Below, piece by piece: positions 9,345 to 18,346 of a DNA stretch of 64,000 nucleotides. How positions within the stretch are numbered: the first letter of the stretch is position 1; each line of letters starts with the position of its first letter. Below the pieces are notes generated by a model. That model made no database searches, was not told the origin of the DNA, and saw only the letters and a program-made list of their open reading frames with translations. The translations under genes and the position numbers were made by a program. Source of the stretch: Burkholderia mayonis (GTDB lineage: Bacteria; Pseudomonadota; Gammaproteobacteria; Burkholderiales; Burkholderiaceae); assembly GCF_001523745.2 (NCBI RefSeq), contig NZ_CP013386.1, positions 1,116,001 to 1,180,000 on the forward strand, given 5' to 3'.

Positions 9345-9826
9345 TCACTCCTCCTGATTGACCATCGGCCCTTGATGGGGCAAACACCGATCATACCTGC
9401 TTCGCGGCATTCGTTTGCCGACGAGCGTCTCGGTTGTGCGCGTTCGCCCGCAGGGCGGGTTCACGGCAGGGCAGGATCGCGGCATAATCCGACGTTGCGG
9501 CGCAGCAGCGGCCAGCCGGCGCGCCGTCATCTCTCGCAGATTCGCCCGCCGCTCGCCCGTTCCGGGTCGGATGCGTTCGCGGCGGAGTCGAAATTCCACC
9601 GTTCGTCACTCAGAAGGTTGTGCCTGAAATATAGGATGTAGTAGTGTCGTGCCGTCGCGAGGATCGGGCGATCCCCGCGTCGCGTGTGGAAGCCGGTACC
9701 CTGGGGGCGGCTTCCGCGGCACCCGCAGTCAAAACGAATTACCGCATAAGCGCGCCTTGCCATGAGTCACATTCGCTTTCTGGCCTCATTTTTCGAGTCG
9801 CACGGCCTTGCCGGGGAGGGCGCCTG
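9345..9826. other. Long leader region before the fused-permease transporter
   Basis: About 480 bp without a convincing gene. Two small dyads lie in it: GGATC/GATCC (9661-9674) and an 8-bp stem GGAAGCCG/CGGCTTCC (9688-9695 and 9708-9715). They could belong to a structured leader, but I do not recognise a known riboswitch. An open frame from 9644 joins the permease gene in frame but has no ribosome-binding site. Confidence 0.45.
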
Positions 9827-11581
9827 ATGGATCTCGGATTCAATCCGAACCGGATCGCCAACGCATCCGCGTGGCGCGTCCTGCCTAACCGTTGGGACTT
9901 CATCGCGTTCCCGCTCATCATTTGCGTGATTGCGATGGCAGTGGTCGGCTTTCACGAGACGATGGCGCCCATCGCGACGCTCAACACGCAGAAGATCTCG
10001 CTCGATCCGGCGAACTTGCCCGAGTACGCGCTGCGCACGACGCTGCGGATGCTGGCCGCGATGGTCGCGTCGCTCGTCTTCACGCTCGTGTACGGCACGC
10101 TCGCAGCGAAAAGCCGCCGCGCGGGGATGGTGCTCGTGCCGATCCTCGACATCCTGCAGTCGGTGCCCGTCCTCGGCTACATCTCGTTTACGGTCACGTT
10201 CTTCCTCGCGCTTTTCCCTAGCCGCGTGCTGGGTGCCGAGCTCGCGGCGATCTTCGCGATCTTCACGAGCCAGGCGTGGAACATGACGTTCAGCTTCTAC
10301 CAGTCGCTGCGCACGGTGCCGCGCGATCTCGACGAGGTGTCGCGCGGCTTCCACCTGACGTCGTGGCAGCGCTTCTGGAAGCTGGAAGTGCCGTTCTCGA
10401 TGCCGGGCCTCATCTGGAACATGATGATGTCGATGTCGGGCGGCTGGTTCTTCGTCGTCGCGTCCGAGGCGATCACGGTCGGCAACAATACGATCACGCT
10501 GCCGGGCGTCGGCGCGTATCTCGCGCAGGCGATTTCCGACAAGAATCTGCACGCGGTCGGCTGGGTGATTCTTGCGATGACGATCGTGATCCTCGCATAC
10601 GACCAACTGCTGTTCCGTCCGCTCGTCGCGTGGGCGGACAAGTTCCGGATGGAAACGACGAGTTCGGGCAACGCGCCCGAATCGTGGCTCCTCGACCTCG
10701 TGCGCCGCACGCGCTTGATTCATCAATTGCTCGTGCCGGCCGGCTGGTTGTTGGCGAAGACGGCGCGGATTCCGCTGCGCGTGCCGTCGTTCGACACCGT
10801 GCGCTTCACGATGCCGCGCGTCGAAAAGAAGGCGTCGCGCGTTGCCGACATCGCCTGGGCGATTCTCGTGATCGTCGGCACGATCTACGTCGTCTGGCGC
10901 GTATTCGTCTACGTGAAGACGGGCGTGACGCTCGCCGAGGTTGGTCACGTGTTCGTGCTCGGGCTCATCACGCTCCTGCGCGTCATGCTGTTGATCGCGA
11001 TCGCGTCGGTGATCTGGGTGCCGATCGGCGTGTGGATCGGCCTGCGGCCCGCGATTGCCGAAAAGGTGCAGCCGATCGCGCAGTTTCTCGCGGCGTTTCC
11101 GGCGAACCTGCTGTTCCCGGTGTTCGTGATCGTGATCGCGCACTACCGGCTGAACGCCGACATCTGGCTGTCACCCCTCATCGTGCTCGGCACCCAGTGG
11201 TATATCCTGTTCAACGTGATCGCGGGCGCGACCGCCTATCCGAACGACTATCGCGAAGCGGCCACCAATTTCCGCATCCGCGGCTGGCAGTGGTGGCGGC
11301 AGGCGATCCTCCCCGGCATCTTCCCGTACTACGTGACGGGCGCGATTACCGCGTCGGGCGGCGCGTGGAACGCGAGCATCGTGTCGGAGCTCGTCCAGTG
11401 GGGCGACACGAAGATCCAGGCGCACGGCCTCGGCGCGTACATCGCGCAGACGACGGCTGCGGGCGACTACCCGAAGATCATCCTGGGCATCGCCGTGATG
11501 TCCCTGTTCGTCACCTTGTTCAACCGCCTGTTGTGGCGTCCGCTGTACGCGTACGCCGAAGCCAAGCTGCGGCTCGATTGA
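9827..11581 (+). CDS. Fused double-permease subunit of a NitT/TauT-type ABC transporter
   Basis: A 584-residue inner-membrane protein carrying two complete permease domains in tandem. Each has an EAA-type loop: EVSRGFHLTSWQRFWKLEVPFSMPG in the first half and EAATNFRIRGWQWWRQAILPGIFPYY in the second. The linker around residues 275-330 is hydrophilic. I set the start at ATG 9827, where GGGGAGGG lies about seven bases upstream. A cognate ATPase gene follows 41 bp downstream. No periplasmic binding protein is encoded nearby, so the substrate (nitrate, sulfonate, taurine, bicarbonate class) is unknown. Confidence 0.87.
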   Translation: MDLGFNPNRIANASAWRVLPNRWDFIAFPLIICVIAMAVVGFHETMAPIATLNTQKISLDPANLPEYALRTTLRMLAAMVASLVFTLVYGTLAAKSRRAGMVLVPILDILQSVPVLGYISFTVTFFLALFPSRVLGAELAAIFAIFTSQAWNMTFSFYQSLRTVPRDLDEVSRGFHLTSWQRFWKLEVPFSMPGLIWNMMMSMSGGWFFVVASEAITVGNNTITLPGVGAYLAQAISDKNLHAVGWVILAMTIVILAYDQLLFRPLVAWADKFRMETTSSGNAPESWLLDLVRRTRLIHQLLVPAGWLLAKTARIPLRVPSFDTVRFTMPRVEKKASRVADIAWAILVIVGTIYVVWRVFVYVKTGVTLAEVGHVFVLGLITLLRVMLLIAIASVIWVPIGVWIGLRPAIAEKVQPIAQFLAAFPANLLFPVFVIVIAHYRLNADIWLSPLIVLGTQWYILFNVIAGATAYPNDYREAATNFRIRGWQWWRQAILPGIFPYYVTGAITASGGAWNASIVSELVQWGDTKIQAHGLGAYIAQTTAAGDYPKIILGIAVMSLFVTLFNRLLWRPLYAYAEAKLRLD

Positions 11582-11622
11582 GACCATGTCAGCCGATTGA
11601 GACCGACCGAGAGCAAAACGCG

Positions 11623-12963
11623 ATGCAAAACCCGAATGATGTAAACGCACCCGTCCAGACGCCGGCCGCGCCGCCGCGCGCCGGCGAAGAAATCCTGCAC
11701 GTCGAGAACGTGAGCCGCGGCTTCAACAAGACACAAGGCGAGCTGCTCGTGCTCGACGGCGTGAACCTGTCGCTGCGCGAAGGAGAGATCGTCGGCTTGC
11801 TCGGCCGCTCGGGCTCCGGCAAGTCGACGCTCTTGCGCATCATCGCCGGCCTCATCGAGCCGACGGGCGGCGAGATTGGATATCTCGGCAAGCCGTTGCG
11901 CGGTCCCGCCGAAGGCGTCGCGATGGTGTTCCAGACCTTCGCGCTGTTTCCGTGGCTCACCGTGCTGCAGAACGTCGAAGCAGGCCTCGAGGCGCTCGGC
12001 GTCGGCGCGCGCGAGCGGCGCGAGCGCGCGCTCGCCGCGATCGACCTGATCGGCCTCGACGGCTTCGAGAATGCATATCCGCGCGAGCTGTCGGGCGGCA
12101 TGCGCCAGCGCGTCGGCTTCGCGCGCGCGCTCGTCGTCGATCCGACGCTGCTGCTGATGGACGAACCGTTCTCCGCGCTCGACGTGCTGACGGCCGAGAC
12201 GCTGCGTACCGATCTGCTCGATCTGTGGACGCAGGGCCGGATGCCGATCAAGTCGGTGCTGATCGTCACGCACAACATCGAGGAAGCGGTGTTCATGTGC
12301 GACCGGATCCTCGTGCTGTCGTCGAATCCGGGGCGCGTGATCGCCGAGATCAAGGTGCCGTTCAAGCATCCGCGCAACCGTCTCGACCCGGCGTTCCGCC
12401 GGCTCGTCGACGACATCTACGCGAAGATGACCGCGCGCCAGGTCGGCGAGGCGACGAAGAAGGGGCTCGAGCTCGGCAGCTGGCTGCCGCAGGTGTCGAC
12501 GAACCTGATGGCGGGTCTCATCGAAACGCTTGCCGCGCCGCCGTACCACGGCCGTGCGGACATGCCGGAAATCGCGCGCACGCTGCATCTCGAGGTCGAC
12601 GACCTGTTTCCGATCGCCGAAGTGCTGCAGTACCTCGGCTTCGCCGATGTGCGGGAGGGCGACGTGTTCCTGACGCCGCCTGGCCGCGTGTTCGCCGAGT
12701 TCGGCACGCAGGAGCGCAAGATGATGTTCGCCGAGCATCTGCTGCGCCACGTGCCGCTCGCCGCGCGGATCAAGAAGGTGCTGAACGAGCGTCCGGGCCA
12801 TCGCGCGCCGCGCGTGCGCTTCGAGCAGGAGCTCGAGGACTTCCTGTCGGACGGCGCGGCCGAGGAGACGCTCGACGCGGTGATCGACTGGGGCCGGTAC
12901 GGCGAGATCTTCTCGTACAACGACCAGACCGAGATCTTCAGTCTCGAGGACGTCGAGTCCTGA
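11623..12963 (+). CDS. NitT/TauT-type ABC ATPase with AAA-associated C-terminal domain
   Basis: ATPase of 446 residues, about 180 longer than a standard nitrate/taurine ATPase. The nucleotide-binding domain shows Walker A GRSGSGKS (61-68), signature LSGGMRQR (156-163) and Walker B LLLMDEP (176-182). The extra C-terminal part (about 290-446) matches in layout the AAA-associated C-terminal domain found on ATPases paired with fused permeases; it may sense ligand or replace a binding protein in control. It forms a two-gene operon with the preceding permease. Confidence 0.88.
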   Translation: MQNPNDVNAPVQTPAAPPRAGEEILHVENVSRGFNKTQGELLVLDGVNLSLREGEIVGLLGRSGSGKSTLLRIIAGLIEPTGGEIGYLGKPLRGPAEGVAMVFQTFALFPWLTVLQNVEAGLEALGVGARERRERALAAIDLIGLDGFENAYPRELSGGMRQRVGFARALVVDPTLLLMDEPFSALDVLTAETLRTDLLDLWTQGRMPIKSVLIVTHNIEEAVFMCDRILVLSSNPGRVIAEIKVPFKHPRNRLDPAFRRLVDDIYAKMTARQVGEATKKGLELGSWLPQVSTNLMAGLIETLAAPPYHGRADMPEIARTLHLEVDDLFPIAEVLQYLGFADVREGDVFLTPPGRVFAEFGTQERKMMFAEHLLRHVPLAARIKKVLNERPGHRAPRVRFEQELEDFLSDGAAEETLDAVIDWGRYGEIFSYNDQTEIFSLEDVES

Positions 12964-13287
12964 GCGAAGGCGGTCCGTTCGCGGCCCGCGGGCTGTCGAT
13001 CGGCGAGGAAGGAAAGAGGCTTGTGGTCGCCTCGTGCGCCGTCGCTGCGGCGCGCGGCCGCAAGCGCGTTCGGATTCGTTTGCGCGTCGAGCGGGAGAGG
13101 GCGAGGCGAGGACCATGGCCGCGGGGCGGCGGTGTTCGAGGCCGCGCCGCATGCCGCTGCCTAGTGTAGGGTTTCGCTCTCGATGGAACTTAAAATCGCC
13201 ATGAAAATCTTGTGCGCATTGGGCTTCGTACGTTTCAAATAGCGTAAAACACCACACTGAACGTGGCGGCCACCCGAAACGCCGGCG
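12964..13287. other. Intergenic stretch without a recognised gene
   Basis: About 320 bp between the transporter operon and the converging lipoprotein genes. GC falls towards 13180-13260. No terminator with a clear U-run was found. Confidence 0.5.
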
Positions 13288-13794
13288 TTATTGCAGATTG
13301 CCCCAGCGCTCGACGGCCGGCTCCGCCGACGCCCATTGCCAGCCGTGCGTATCCTGGCACGCGCTCGCCAAGTACCATTCCGCGCGCGTGCCGTCCTTCA
13401 TCGAAAACGCGAATTCCTTGCAGAGCGCGAGCGGCGTCTGGAACGCACGCGTCACGCGCACCTCGCCTTCGCCGTTTTCGAGCGGCACCCTGTTCTTCAC
13501 CTGCCACGCGCGGGCCTCGCCGACCGCGAGACCGCCCGCCGCCTGCGCGATCGCATCCTGCTGATTCTTATGCAGCTGCTTCATCGTCCGGTTGACGACT
13601 TCGTCGGTGGCCGCCTGCACCGCGATGCCGACGCCGACGCCGACAGCCGGATTCGCGGTGACGAGGCCCGTCGCCGCGCCCGCGAGCGCGCCGCTCGCCG
13701 CGCCGACCGAGCCGCAGCCGGAGAGGCCGATCGTCGCCGCGGCGAGCACGAGCGAGGTCGCGAGCGGCAGCGCCGCGCGCGCGCTCACGCTCAT
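13288..13794 (-). CDS. Putative lipoprotein, second of a tandem paralogous pair
   Basis: A 168-residue predicted outer-membrane or periplasmic lipoprotein. The signal ends in a lipobox-like LSGC, followed by a glycine/alanine-rich segment (GAASGALAGAATGLVTANPAVGV...). The C-terminal half contains GEVRVTRAF, CKEFAFS, ASACQD and the ending WQWASAEPAVERWGNLQ. It aligns along its C-terminal half with the upstream neighbour, including both cysteines after the lipobox. Its ATG overlaps the neighbour's stop by 4 bp. No function is known to me. Confidence 0.78.
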   Translation of the reverse strand: MSVSARAALPLATSLVLAAATIGLSGCGSVGAASGALAGAATGLVTANPAVGVGVGIAVQAATDEVVNRTMKQLHKNQQDAIAQAAGGLAVGEARAWQVKNRVPLENGEGEVRVTRAFQTPLALCKEFAFSMKDGTRAEWYLASACQDTHGWQWASAEPAVERWGNLQ

Positions 13795-14342
13795 TGCAGC
13801 GCGCCCCAGCGCGCGGTCGCGGGCTCCGCGGACGCCCACTGCCACGCCGGGCCGTCCCGGCAGATCGTCGCGACGTAGAAGCCCGATTGCGCGGGCGCGT
13901 TCTGCTTCGCGTCGGTATCGACCGAGAACACGATTTCCTTGCAGTCGAGCGGTCCGACGCTGATGAGCCGGCTCACGGTCACGCGGCCGTGCTCGTCGTC
14001 CTCGATCGGGAACGAGTGATGCGTCGACCAAGGCGCGACGCCGCCGATGTCGAGCGGCCCGGCCGCCGTCGCGATCTGCGCCTGCGAGTAGCGGTGCGCG
14101 ACGCGCTGCGTGTACTGGACGCCTGCCCGCGCGCCCGCGACGGCGCCGAGGCCGATGCCGGTCGCGACGGCGGCGTTGTTGGTGACTTTCGATGCGATGG
14201 CTGCGCCGGCGATACCGGCGCCTGCCGTCGCGCCTTCGCTATAGAGCGAATTGCAGCCGGACAGCAGCGTGGAGAGTGCGGCGGCGCCGAGCGTAGCCCA
14301 CGCGGCCCAACGGCGCGTGGGCCGTGCGATGCGATGGTTCAT
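13791..14342 (-). CDS. Putative lipoprotein, first of a tandem paralogous pair
   Basis: A 183-residue lipoprotein with lipobox LLSGC, then a glycine-zipper-like segment (GATAGAGIAGAAIASKV..., GIGLGAVAGARAGV) and a C-terminal domain with GRVTVSRL, CKEIVFS, ATICRD and WQWASAEPATARWGALQ. The ATG at 14342 gives a standard signal peptide; a longer frame to 14480 is unlikely. It is translationally coupled to its paralogue, so the two probably act together in the envelope. Confidence 0.78.
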   Translation of the reverse strand: MNHRIARPTRRWAAWATLGAAALSTLLSGCNSLYSEGATAGAGIAGAAIASKVTNNAAVATGIGLGAVAGARAGVQYTQRVAHRYSQAQIATAAGPLDIGGVAPWSTHHSFPIEDDEHGRVTVSRLISVGPLDCKEIVFSVDTDAKQNAPAQSGFYVATICRDGPAWQWASAEPATARWGALQ

Positions 14343-14614
14343 CCCTGAATGCGGTCCTGTCTTCGTGCGTTGCGCGTGTGCGCCGCGAGCGTAGAGCGCC
14401 ATTGTTTCGCAATTGTCCGACGAGAAATGCAAACAATTGACAAACGTTTGCCGCGCACATCGAGCGCGCGCGAGCGGCAATATTGTGGTGCAAAGCCACG
14501 CTGAGGGGTCGAATCGTTACAAATTGAATGTAATTGTTACCGTGAACCAAGCCCAGGGCACCTAGACTAAATAGCTATGGACTGTTTCACCGACGGCCTC
14601 GCGCCGCTCCGATC

Positions 14615-14827
14615 ATGAGACACCCTGCCAAGCGCCGCTCCAAGCGCCCCGAGCATCGCGGGCGCGACGCCGGCACCGGCCCGTCGCGGCCGGCCAACGT
14701 TCAGAACGCTCCCGCGCCTGCCGGCTCCGCGCCCGATACGCCGACGGACGGCGATCACAACCAGGGCGGCACCCGCCCGGAAGGGCTCGACTATCAACGC
14801 GACCTCGGCTCGGAGCAGGATGCATGA
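14615..14827 (+). CDS. Short hydrophilic hypothetical protein
   Basis: A 70-residue frame rich in Arg, Pro, Gly and Asp, ending EGLDYQRDLGSEQDA. Low-complexity and probably disordered. The Shine-Dalgarno match is poor, so it may not be translated. It lies upstream of otsA on the same strand. Confidence 0.4.
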   Translation: MRHPAKRRSKRPEHRGRDAGTGPSRPANVQNAPAPAGSAPDTPTDGDHNQGGTRPEGLDYQRDLGSEQDA

Positions 14828-14958
14828 GGACGCCCTTGTTACATGTACTTGCATTTTTAACATTTGAACCGTCGCGAGGTGGCATGCGACTTGCCTGATT
14901 CGACGGGAGCGCCGTTTCCTGTCCGCCGGGCAATCTGAATACAGGAGGGTAAGCCGTA

Positions 14959-16377
14959 ATGAGCAGATTGATCGTGGTATCGAATCGGGTGGCGGCCGGT
15001 CAGGATGCGCGTCCGACTGCGGGCGGACTGGCGGTCGGCGTGCTCGACGCACTGAAGGAAACGGGCGGCGTCTGGTTCGGCTGGAACGGCGAGATCGCCG
15101 GCGCGCCGGGCGAGCCCGTGATCGAGCGGGACGGCAAGGTCACCTACGCAACCGTCGGCCTCACGCGCCGCGACTACGACCAGTACTACCGCGGCTTCTC
15201 GAACGCGACGCTCTGGCCGGTATTCCACTATCGCGGCGACCTCGCGCGCTTCGATCGCCAGGAATACGCGGGCTATCTGCGCGTGAACTGCTCGCTCGCG
15301 AAGCAGTTGCGCGCGCTCGTTCAACCCGACGACATCATCTGGGTGCACGACTACCACCTGCTGCCGTTCGCGCATTGCCTGCGCGAGCTCGGCGTGAAGA
15401 ATCCGATCGGCTTCTTCCTGCACATCCCGTTTCCGACGCCTGAGATCCTGCGCATGGTGCCGCCGCACGAGGAGCTCGTGAAGTTCATGTGCGCGTACGA
15501 CGTCGTCGGCTTCCAGACGGAAAGCGACAAGCAGGGGTTCGTCGACTACATCGAGCGGCGCGGGCACGGCACGTCGAGCGACGACGGGATGCTCCATGCG
15601 CACGGCCGCGTCGTGAAGGTCGCCGCGTATCCGATCGGCATCTATCCGGACGCGATCGGCAAGGCGGCCGTCGAATACGGCTCGCGCAAGGCGGTGAAGG
15701 CGCTGCGCGACACGACGGGCGACCGCAAGCTCGTGATCAGCGTCGATCGTCTCGATTACTCGAAGGGGCTCGTCGAGCGCTTCCAGGCGTTCGAGCGGAT
15801 GCTCGCGAACGCGCCCGGCTGGCAAGGGCGCGTGTCGCTCGTGCAGATCGCGCCGCCGACCCGCTCCGACGTGCAGACCTACCAGCGCATCCGCCAGACG
15901 CTAGAAGGCGAGGCGGGGCGCATCAACGGCCGCTTCGCGCAGCTCGACTGGACGCCGATCCAGTACCTGAACCGCAAGTACGAGCGCAACCTGCTGATGG
16001 CGCTGTTCAGGCTGTCGCAGGTCGGCTACGTGACGCCGCTGCGCGACGGGATGAATCTCGTCGCGAAGGAGTACGTCGCATCGCAGGATCCGAACGATCC
16101 GGGCGTGCTCGTGCTGTCGGAATTCGCGGGCGCGGCGGCCGAGCTGCCGGGTGCGCTGCTCGTCAATCCGTTCGACTTGTCGCAGATGGCGGAATCGCTC
16201 GAGCGTGCGCTCGCGATGCCGCTCGAGGAACGGCAGGCGCGTCACGCGGACAACATCGCGCGGCTGCGCCGGAACGATCTGTCGGTGTGGCGCGATTCGT
16301 TCCTGACCGATCTGCGTAGCGTCGCGACGGCGGTGTCCGTCACGCAGCGCGCGGGGCGGCGCGTCGCGAATGCTTGA
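14959..16377 (+). CDS. otsA: Trehalose-6-phosphate synthase
   Basis: A GT20 retaining glycosyltransferase (472 aa) that joins UDP-glucose and glucose-6-phosphate to trehalose-6-phosphate, an osmo- and heat-stress protectant. Visible are the N-terminal VSNRVA...GGLAVG loop, the WVHDYHLLP substrate segment, the [11 protein letters not shown] nucleotide-sugar motif and [13 protein letters not shown] near the C-terminus. AGGAGGG lies upstream of the ATG. No otsB phosphatase is next to it. A P-loop gene starts inside its 3' end (8-bp overlap). Confidence 0.95.
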   Translation: MSRLIVVSNRVAAGQDARPTAGGLAVGVLDALKETGGVWFGWNGEIAGAPGEPVIERDGKVTYATVGLTRRDYDQYYRGFSNATLWPVFHYRGDLARFDRQEYAGYLRVNCSLAKQLRALVQPDDIIWVHDYHLLPFAHCLRELGVKNPIGFFLHIPFPTPEILRMVPPHEELVKFMCAYDVVGFQTESDKQGFVDYIERRGHGTSSDDGMLHAHGRVVKVAAYPIGIYPDAIGKAAVEYGSRKAVKALRDTTGDRKLVISVDRLDYSKGLVERFQAFERMLANAPGWQGRVSLVQIAPPTRSDVQTYQRIRQTLEGEAGRINGRFAQLDWTPIQYLNRKYERNLLMALFRLSQVGYVTPLRDGMNLVAKEYVASQDPNDPGVLVLSEFAGAAAELPGALLVNPFDLSQMAESLERALAMPLEERQARHADNIARLRRNDLSVWRDSFLTDLRSVATAVSVTQRAGRRVANA

Positions 16378-16978
16378 TACGGGCGTCGAAGCGCGCGCCG
16401 GCGAGCCCGGCGCCGATGCCGATGCGGACGCGGCAGTCGCGCGTTTCTTCGTGATCACGGGCGGGCCCGGCTCGGGCAAAAGCACGCTGATCGATGCGCT
16501 CGAAGCGCGCGGCTATGCACGCTCGCACGAAGCCGGGCGCGGCGTGATCCAGGATCAGATGGCGATCGGCGGCCACGCGCTGCCGTGGCGCGATCCCGCC
16601 GCGTTCGCCGAATTGATGCTCAGTTGGGAGATGCGCTCGCACCGTCTCGCGCGCGGTGCGCGCGGGCCCGTCTTCTTCGATCGCGGCGTGCCGGACGTGA
16701 TCGGCTATCTGCACCTGTCCGCGCTGCCCGTTCCCGCGCATCTCGCCGCGGCCGCCGATCGATTCCGCTATCGCCGCGACGTGTTCATCGCGCCGCCGTG
16801 GCCGGAGATCTATGCGAAGGACGTCGAACGAAAGCAGGATTACGCGGAGGCTGTGCGTACCTACGATGCGATGGTCGATACGTACGCGGCATGCGGCTAT
16901 CGGCTGATCGAATTGCCGCGCGCGAGCGTCGACGAGCGCTGCCGCTTCGTGCTCGACGTCGTCGCGGCGGCGGCGTGA
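16370..16978 (+). CDS. P-loop ATPase (AAA_28-like), overlapping otsA
   Basis: A 202-residue protein with Walker A GGPGSGKST near residues 31-39. The DRGVPDVIGYLHL region is typical of the predicted ATPases in the AAA_28 group, which resemble nucleotide or small-molecule kinases. It overlaps otsA by 8 bp, so the two are likely co-translated. The substrate is unknown; the link to trehalose metabolism is positional only. Confidence 0.82.
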   Translation: MLDTGVEARAGEPGADADADAAVARFFVITGGPGSGKSTLIDALEARGYARSHEAGRGVIQDQMAIGGHALPWRDPAAFAELMLSWEMRSHRLARGARGPVFFDRGVPDVIGYLHLSALPVPAHLAAAADRFRYRRDVFIAPPWPEIYAKDVERKQDYAEAVRTYDAMVDTYAACGYRLIELPRASVDERCRFVLDVVAAAA

Positions 16979-17098
16979 CCGCCGCCGCGCGTTCCGTCTC
17001 TTCCTCTGCGCGGTGAGGGCGCCGATCGGCATCGCACCGGCCCGGCGCCTTTGCCGTCGTCGTTTCGATTTTTCGTTCGATGCACGCGGTCGCGTCGC

Positions 17099-17716
17099 TC
17101 AAGCGTGGCGATGCGTCGGCTGCTGCTGCGCGCCGGTGAAAGGCTCGGGCGTGCGGGTCGGATCGAAGTCCGCCCAGCGGCCCGACTGCCAGCGTCCCGT
17201 CGCGCGTTCGATGTCGCCGCCGCCTGCCTCGGCGAGCACGCGTGCGGCTTCGCCTTGCGAATCGGTCGTCACGTGCACGGCGACGAGCATTCCCGACGCG
17301 CGCATTTCGTGATGGATCGCTTCGTGCGTGATTTCGCGCACATGCGCGCGAGAGAAGTCTTCCTTGTGCATCATTCTGCCGAGCCATCCGCCGAGATACG
17401 CGCCGACGCCCGCGGCACAGATCGCGACGACGAGCGACGGGGTGGCGAGCGAAAACAGCGCGACGCCGAAGATGGCGCCGACGACGGCGCCGATCGTCGC
17501 GCCGTGCCTCGCATGCTGCATCGCGCCGATGGGAGGCGGCGCGGCCGGGGGGGCGGCGTGGGACGGGTATTCCGACGATTGCCGCGCGTGCTGGCCGCGC
17601 GGATTGACGAAGAACAGACTGACGTCCTCGGCGACGAAGCCGCTGTCGAGAAGCCGCTTGGCGGCGGCCTCGGCGGCGCGCTGCGTCGTGAAGCGTGCTG
17701 CGACGATCAATGACAT
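17099..17716 (-). CDS. Glycine-zipper membrane protein, 5' end reshaped by an IS element
   Basis: A 205-residue protein: an N-terminal soluble part (MSLIVAARFTTQRAAEAAAKRLLDSGF, a pattern seen in GsiB/YflT-like stress proteins), a Gly/Ala membrane stretch (about 68-118) and a C-terminal half with VHVTTDSQGEAARVLAEAGG. The start codon is the very edge of the 633-bp element at 17714-18346, which separates the gene from its former ribosome-binding site (GGAGAATGAA, now near 18347-18357). Only a weak AGGCG remains upstream, so expression may be reduced. Function unknown. Confidence 0.72.
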   Translation of the reverse strand: MSLIVAARFTTQRAAEAAAKRLLDSGFVAEDVSLFFVNPRGQHARQSSEYPSHAAPPAAPPPIGAMQHARHGATIGAVVGAIFGVALFSLATPSLVVAICAAGVGAYLGGWLGRMMHKEDFSRAHVREITHEAIHHEMRASGMLVAVHVTTDSQGEAARVLAEAGGGDIERATGRWQSGRWADFDPTRTPEPFTGAQQQPTHRHA

Positions 17717-18346
17717 GACGCCTATATGAACGCGTCCCGTTTGCCACAGTTTTCGTGTGTTTCTGACTGACAGGATGGGCAGCGGCTCTATATCCGGCCT
17801 TGTTGCAGCCGGTTCTGCCGCTGCGGGCCCCGATGAAATATGCTGACTCGCACCTCATTCTGCTGGCGAGCTGGAAGCTCTAGGCGCCATACAGGTTTAG
17901 CGAGTCCCGGTCCTACCTGGCTTGTCATCACACTCGATTGCTGCGCAATCTTTCGACGTTCACCCTGTGTTAAAGATTGACCTTCTACTTCGTGTGAGCC
18001 GGTCAAATCGGCTTCACGCTCACGTAGGCTTTGCAGTACGGCCGGTCATGAGCGGGCACCGCCGCACGCTTCCATCCCGATCAGACATGGCGCTCTGTTC
18101 GCAAAATGCTCCAGAAACTTCGCCCGCTTGATCGGCTTGTTCACGATCTCTCCGCTTGTCTGATCGACGTAATGCACCCGGAAAACCTGCTTGGCGATAT
18201 CTATGCCCACGGCCATACTGTTCATCGTGGATCCTCCGGTTGCCGGGAAATGCGTGCATTTTCCACCTGGGCACTTCGATGCCTTTGGCCCGTGAGGATC
18301 CTCCTTCTTCCTTCGCTCACTCGGTCACGGGGTGGGACGCGGTCAT
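17714..18346 (-). mobile_element. Internally deleted IS110-family (IS1111 group) element, copy 1
   Basis: A 633-bp element that matches 27637-28269 with three mismatches by eye. Reading the minus strand it begins ATGACCGCGTCCC and ends GGGACGCGTTCATATAGGCGTCATG. CGCGTCCC/GGGACGCG is a sub-terminal inverted repeat, as in IS1111-group elements, and an ATG is present at both edges. It keeps a noncoding left end of about 120 bp, the first 59 transposase codons, then after a deletion the last codons and a noncoding right end of about 280 bp where IS1111-type elements encode their bridge RNA. The autonomous transposase is lost. Confidence 0.82.
18046..18225 (-). pseudogene. IS1111-type transposase N-terminal fragment (copy 1)
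   Basis: Fifty-nine codons from MNSMAVGIDIAKQVF to MEACGGARS, preceded by GGAGG. The RuvC-like DEDD domain keeps its first Asp (GIDIAK) and Glu (MEACGG). A deletion then joins this, out of frame, to the last codons of the gene (RPYCKAYVSVKPI, stop). Confidence 0.85.

Noticed and set aside
9644..9826. 61-codon in-frame extension of the fused permease
   Set aside because: No ribosome-binding site and no membrane or signal character; GGGGAGGG before ATG 9827 marks the start.
17788..18006. 72-codon frame in the IS element (MTGSHEVEGQSLTQGERRK...), repeated at 27711
   Set aside because: It translates the noncoding right end of the IS1111 derivative, not a protein gene.
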